A program made the translations under genes and the position numbers. A stretch of DNA of 7,016 bases, from the NCBI GenBank assembly GCA_015163925.1, contig JAAOIF010000057.1:1-7016 (forward strand), written 5' to 3'. This DNA comes from Candidatus Thioglobus sp. (GTDB taxonomy: Bacteria; Pseudomonadota; Gammaproteobacteria; PS1; Pseudothioglobaceae). Below, piece after piece: positions 6,828-7,016 of this stretch. The notes under the pieces were generated by a model, which had not been told where the DNA came from, ran no database searches, and was given only the letters and a program-made list of their open reading frames with translations. The first letter of the stretch is position 1, and every line of letters starts with the position of its first letter.

Positions 6828-7016
6828 TTAATTTTTGATGAATTGATAAATAATTGCAGTTGACAATATCCAAATAACCATAGAAATTAATATTGAGCTA
6901 AAAACGCCAAAATATTTTAATGAAATTATTAGGCTTATCACAAAAATTAGAAGCAATAAAATGCTCCAAAGCGAGAAAAAAACCCAAAAGACCCTGCCGA
7001 GAGTGAAATTTTCCTC
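6828..7016 (-). CDS. Partial hydrophobic membrane protein (C-terminal end only)
   Basis: A frame open from the window edge to a TAA at 6828-6830 encodes 62 residues, the C-terminal end of a gene starting outside the window. It begins EENFTLGRVFWVFF and contains two strongly hydrophobic spans, about 9-33 and 36-57, separated by a short Lys-Tyr turn, and ends in YQFIKN. This pattern suggests two transmembrane helices. I do not recognise the family. No ATG occurs before residue 46; a TTG at residue 21 has a GGAG 7 nt upstream, so a 42-residue single-gene reading cannot be excluded, but the hydrophobic frame continues upstream of it. It lies just before glyQ on the same strand and probably shares its transcript. 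Confidence 0.6.
   Translation of the reverse strand, partial: EENFTLGRVFWVFFSLWSILLLLIFVISLIISLKYFGVFSSILISMVIWILSTAIIYQFIKN

Overview
The window looks like ordinary, compactly packed chromosomal DNA of an AT-leaning gammaproteobacterium. IspG, the glycyl-tRNA synthetase alpha chain and the YqaA-family membrane protein all resemble gammaproteobacterial homologues closely, and the order yqaA then an nlpD-like lipoprotein gene is a gammaproteobacterial arrangement. Short intergenic spaces, 4-bp gene overlaps, runs of seven A/T and a decayed gene would fit a streamlined or host-associated lineage, for example a sulfur-oxidising SUP05/Thioglobus-like bacterium. That lineage guess is weak. There is no sign of mobile elements, CRISPR arrays, rRNA or tRNA.

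Layout. Bases 34-1110 (+) carry ispG. It runs convergently, with only 3 bp between stop codons, into a minus-strand pair: dxs (1605-3410) followed by a DUF2062 membrane protein gene (1114-1608), joined by a 4-bp ATGA overlap. A divergent intergenic region (about 3411-3503) holds a good dxs promoter. On the other side, trhO (3504-4466, +) and a class I methyltransferase gene (4470-5318, +) form a tight pair. The right side is a minus-strand run: the end of an unidentified membrane protein gene (6828-7016, partial), glyQ (5858-6769), yqaA (5283-5861) and a truncated nlpD-like lipoprotein gene (5003-5293).

Function. Dxs and IspG are the first and the penultimate enzymes of the MEP isoprenoid pathway. 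TrhO (tRNA U34 hydroxylation) and the RsmC-like methyltransferase may both act on RNA. GlyQ charges tRNA-Gly, but its partner gene glyS is not next to it.

The most unusual point is near base 5056. The methyltransferase appears to run past its natural end, and its last roughly 86 codons read antisense through the nlpD-like gene. That gene keeps its lipoprotein signal and the first residues of an M23 peptidase domain, then loses similarity at the same point. The simplest reading is a deletion that joined the two convergent genes. I see no evidence for a novel multi-gene system.
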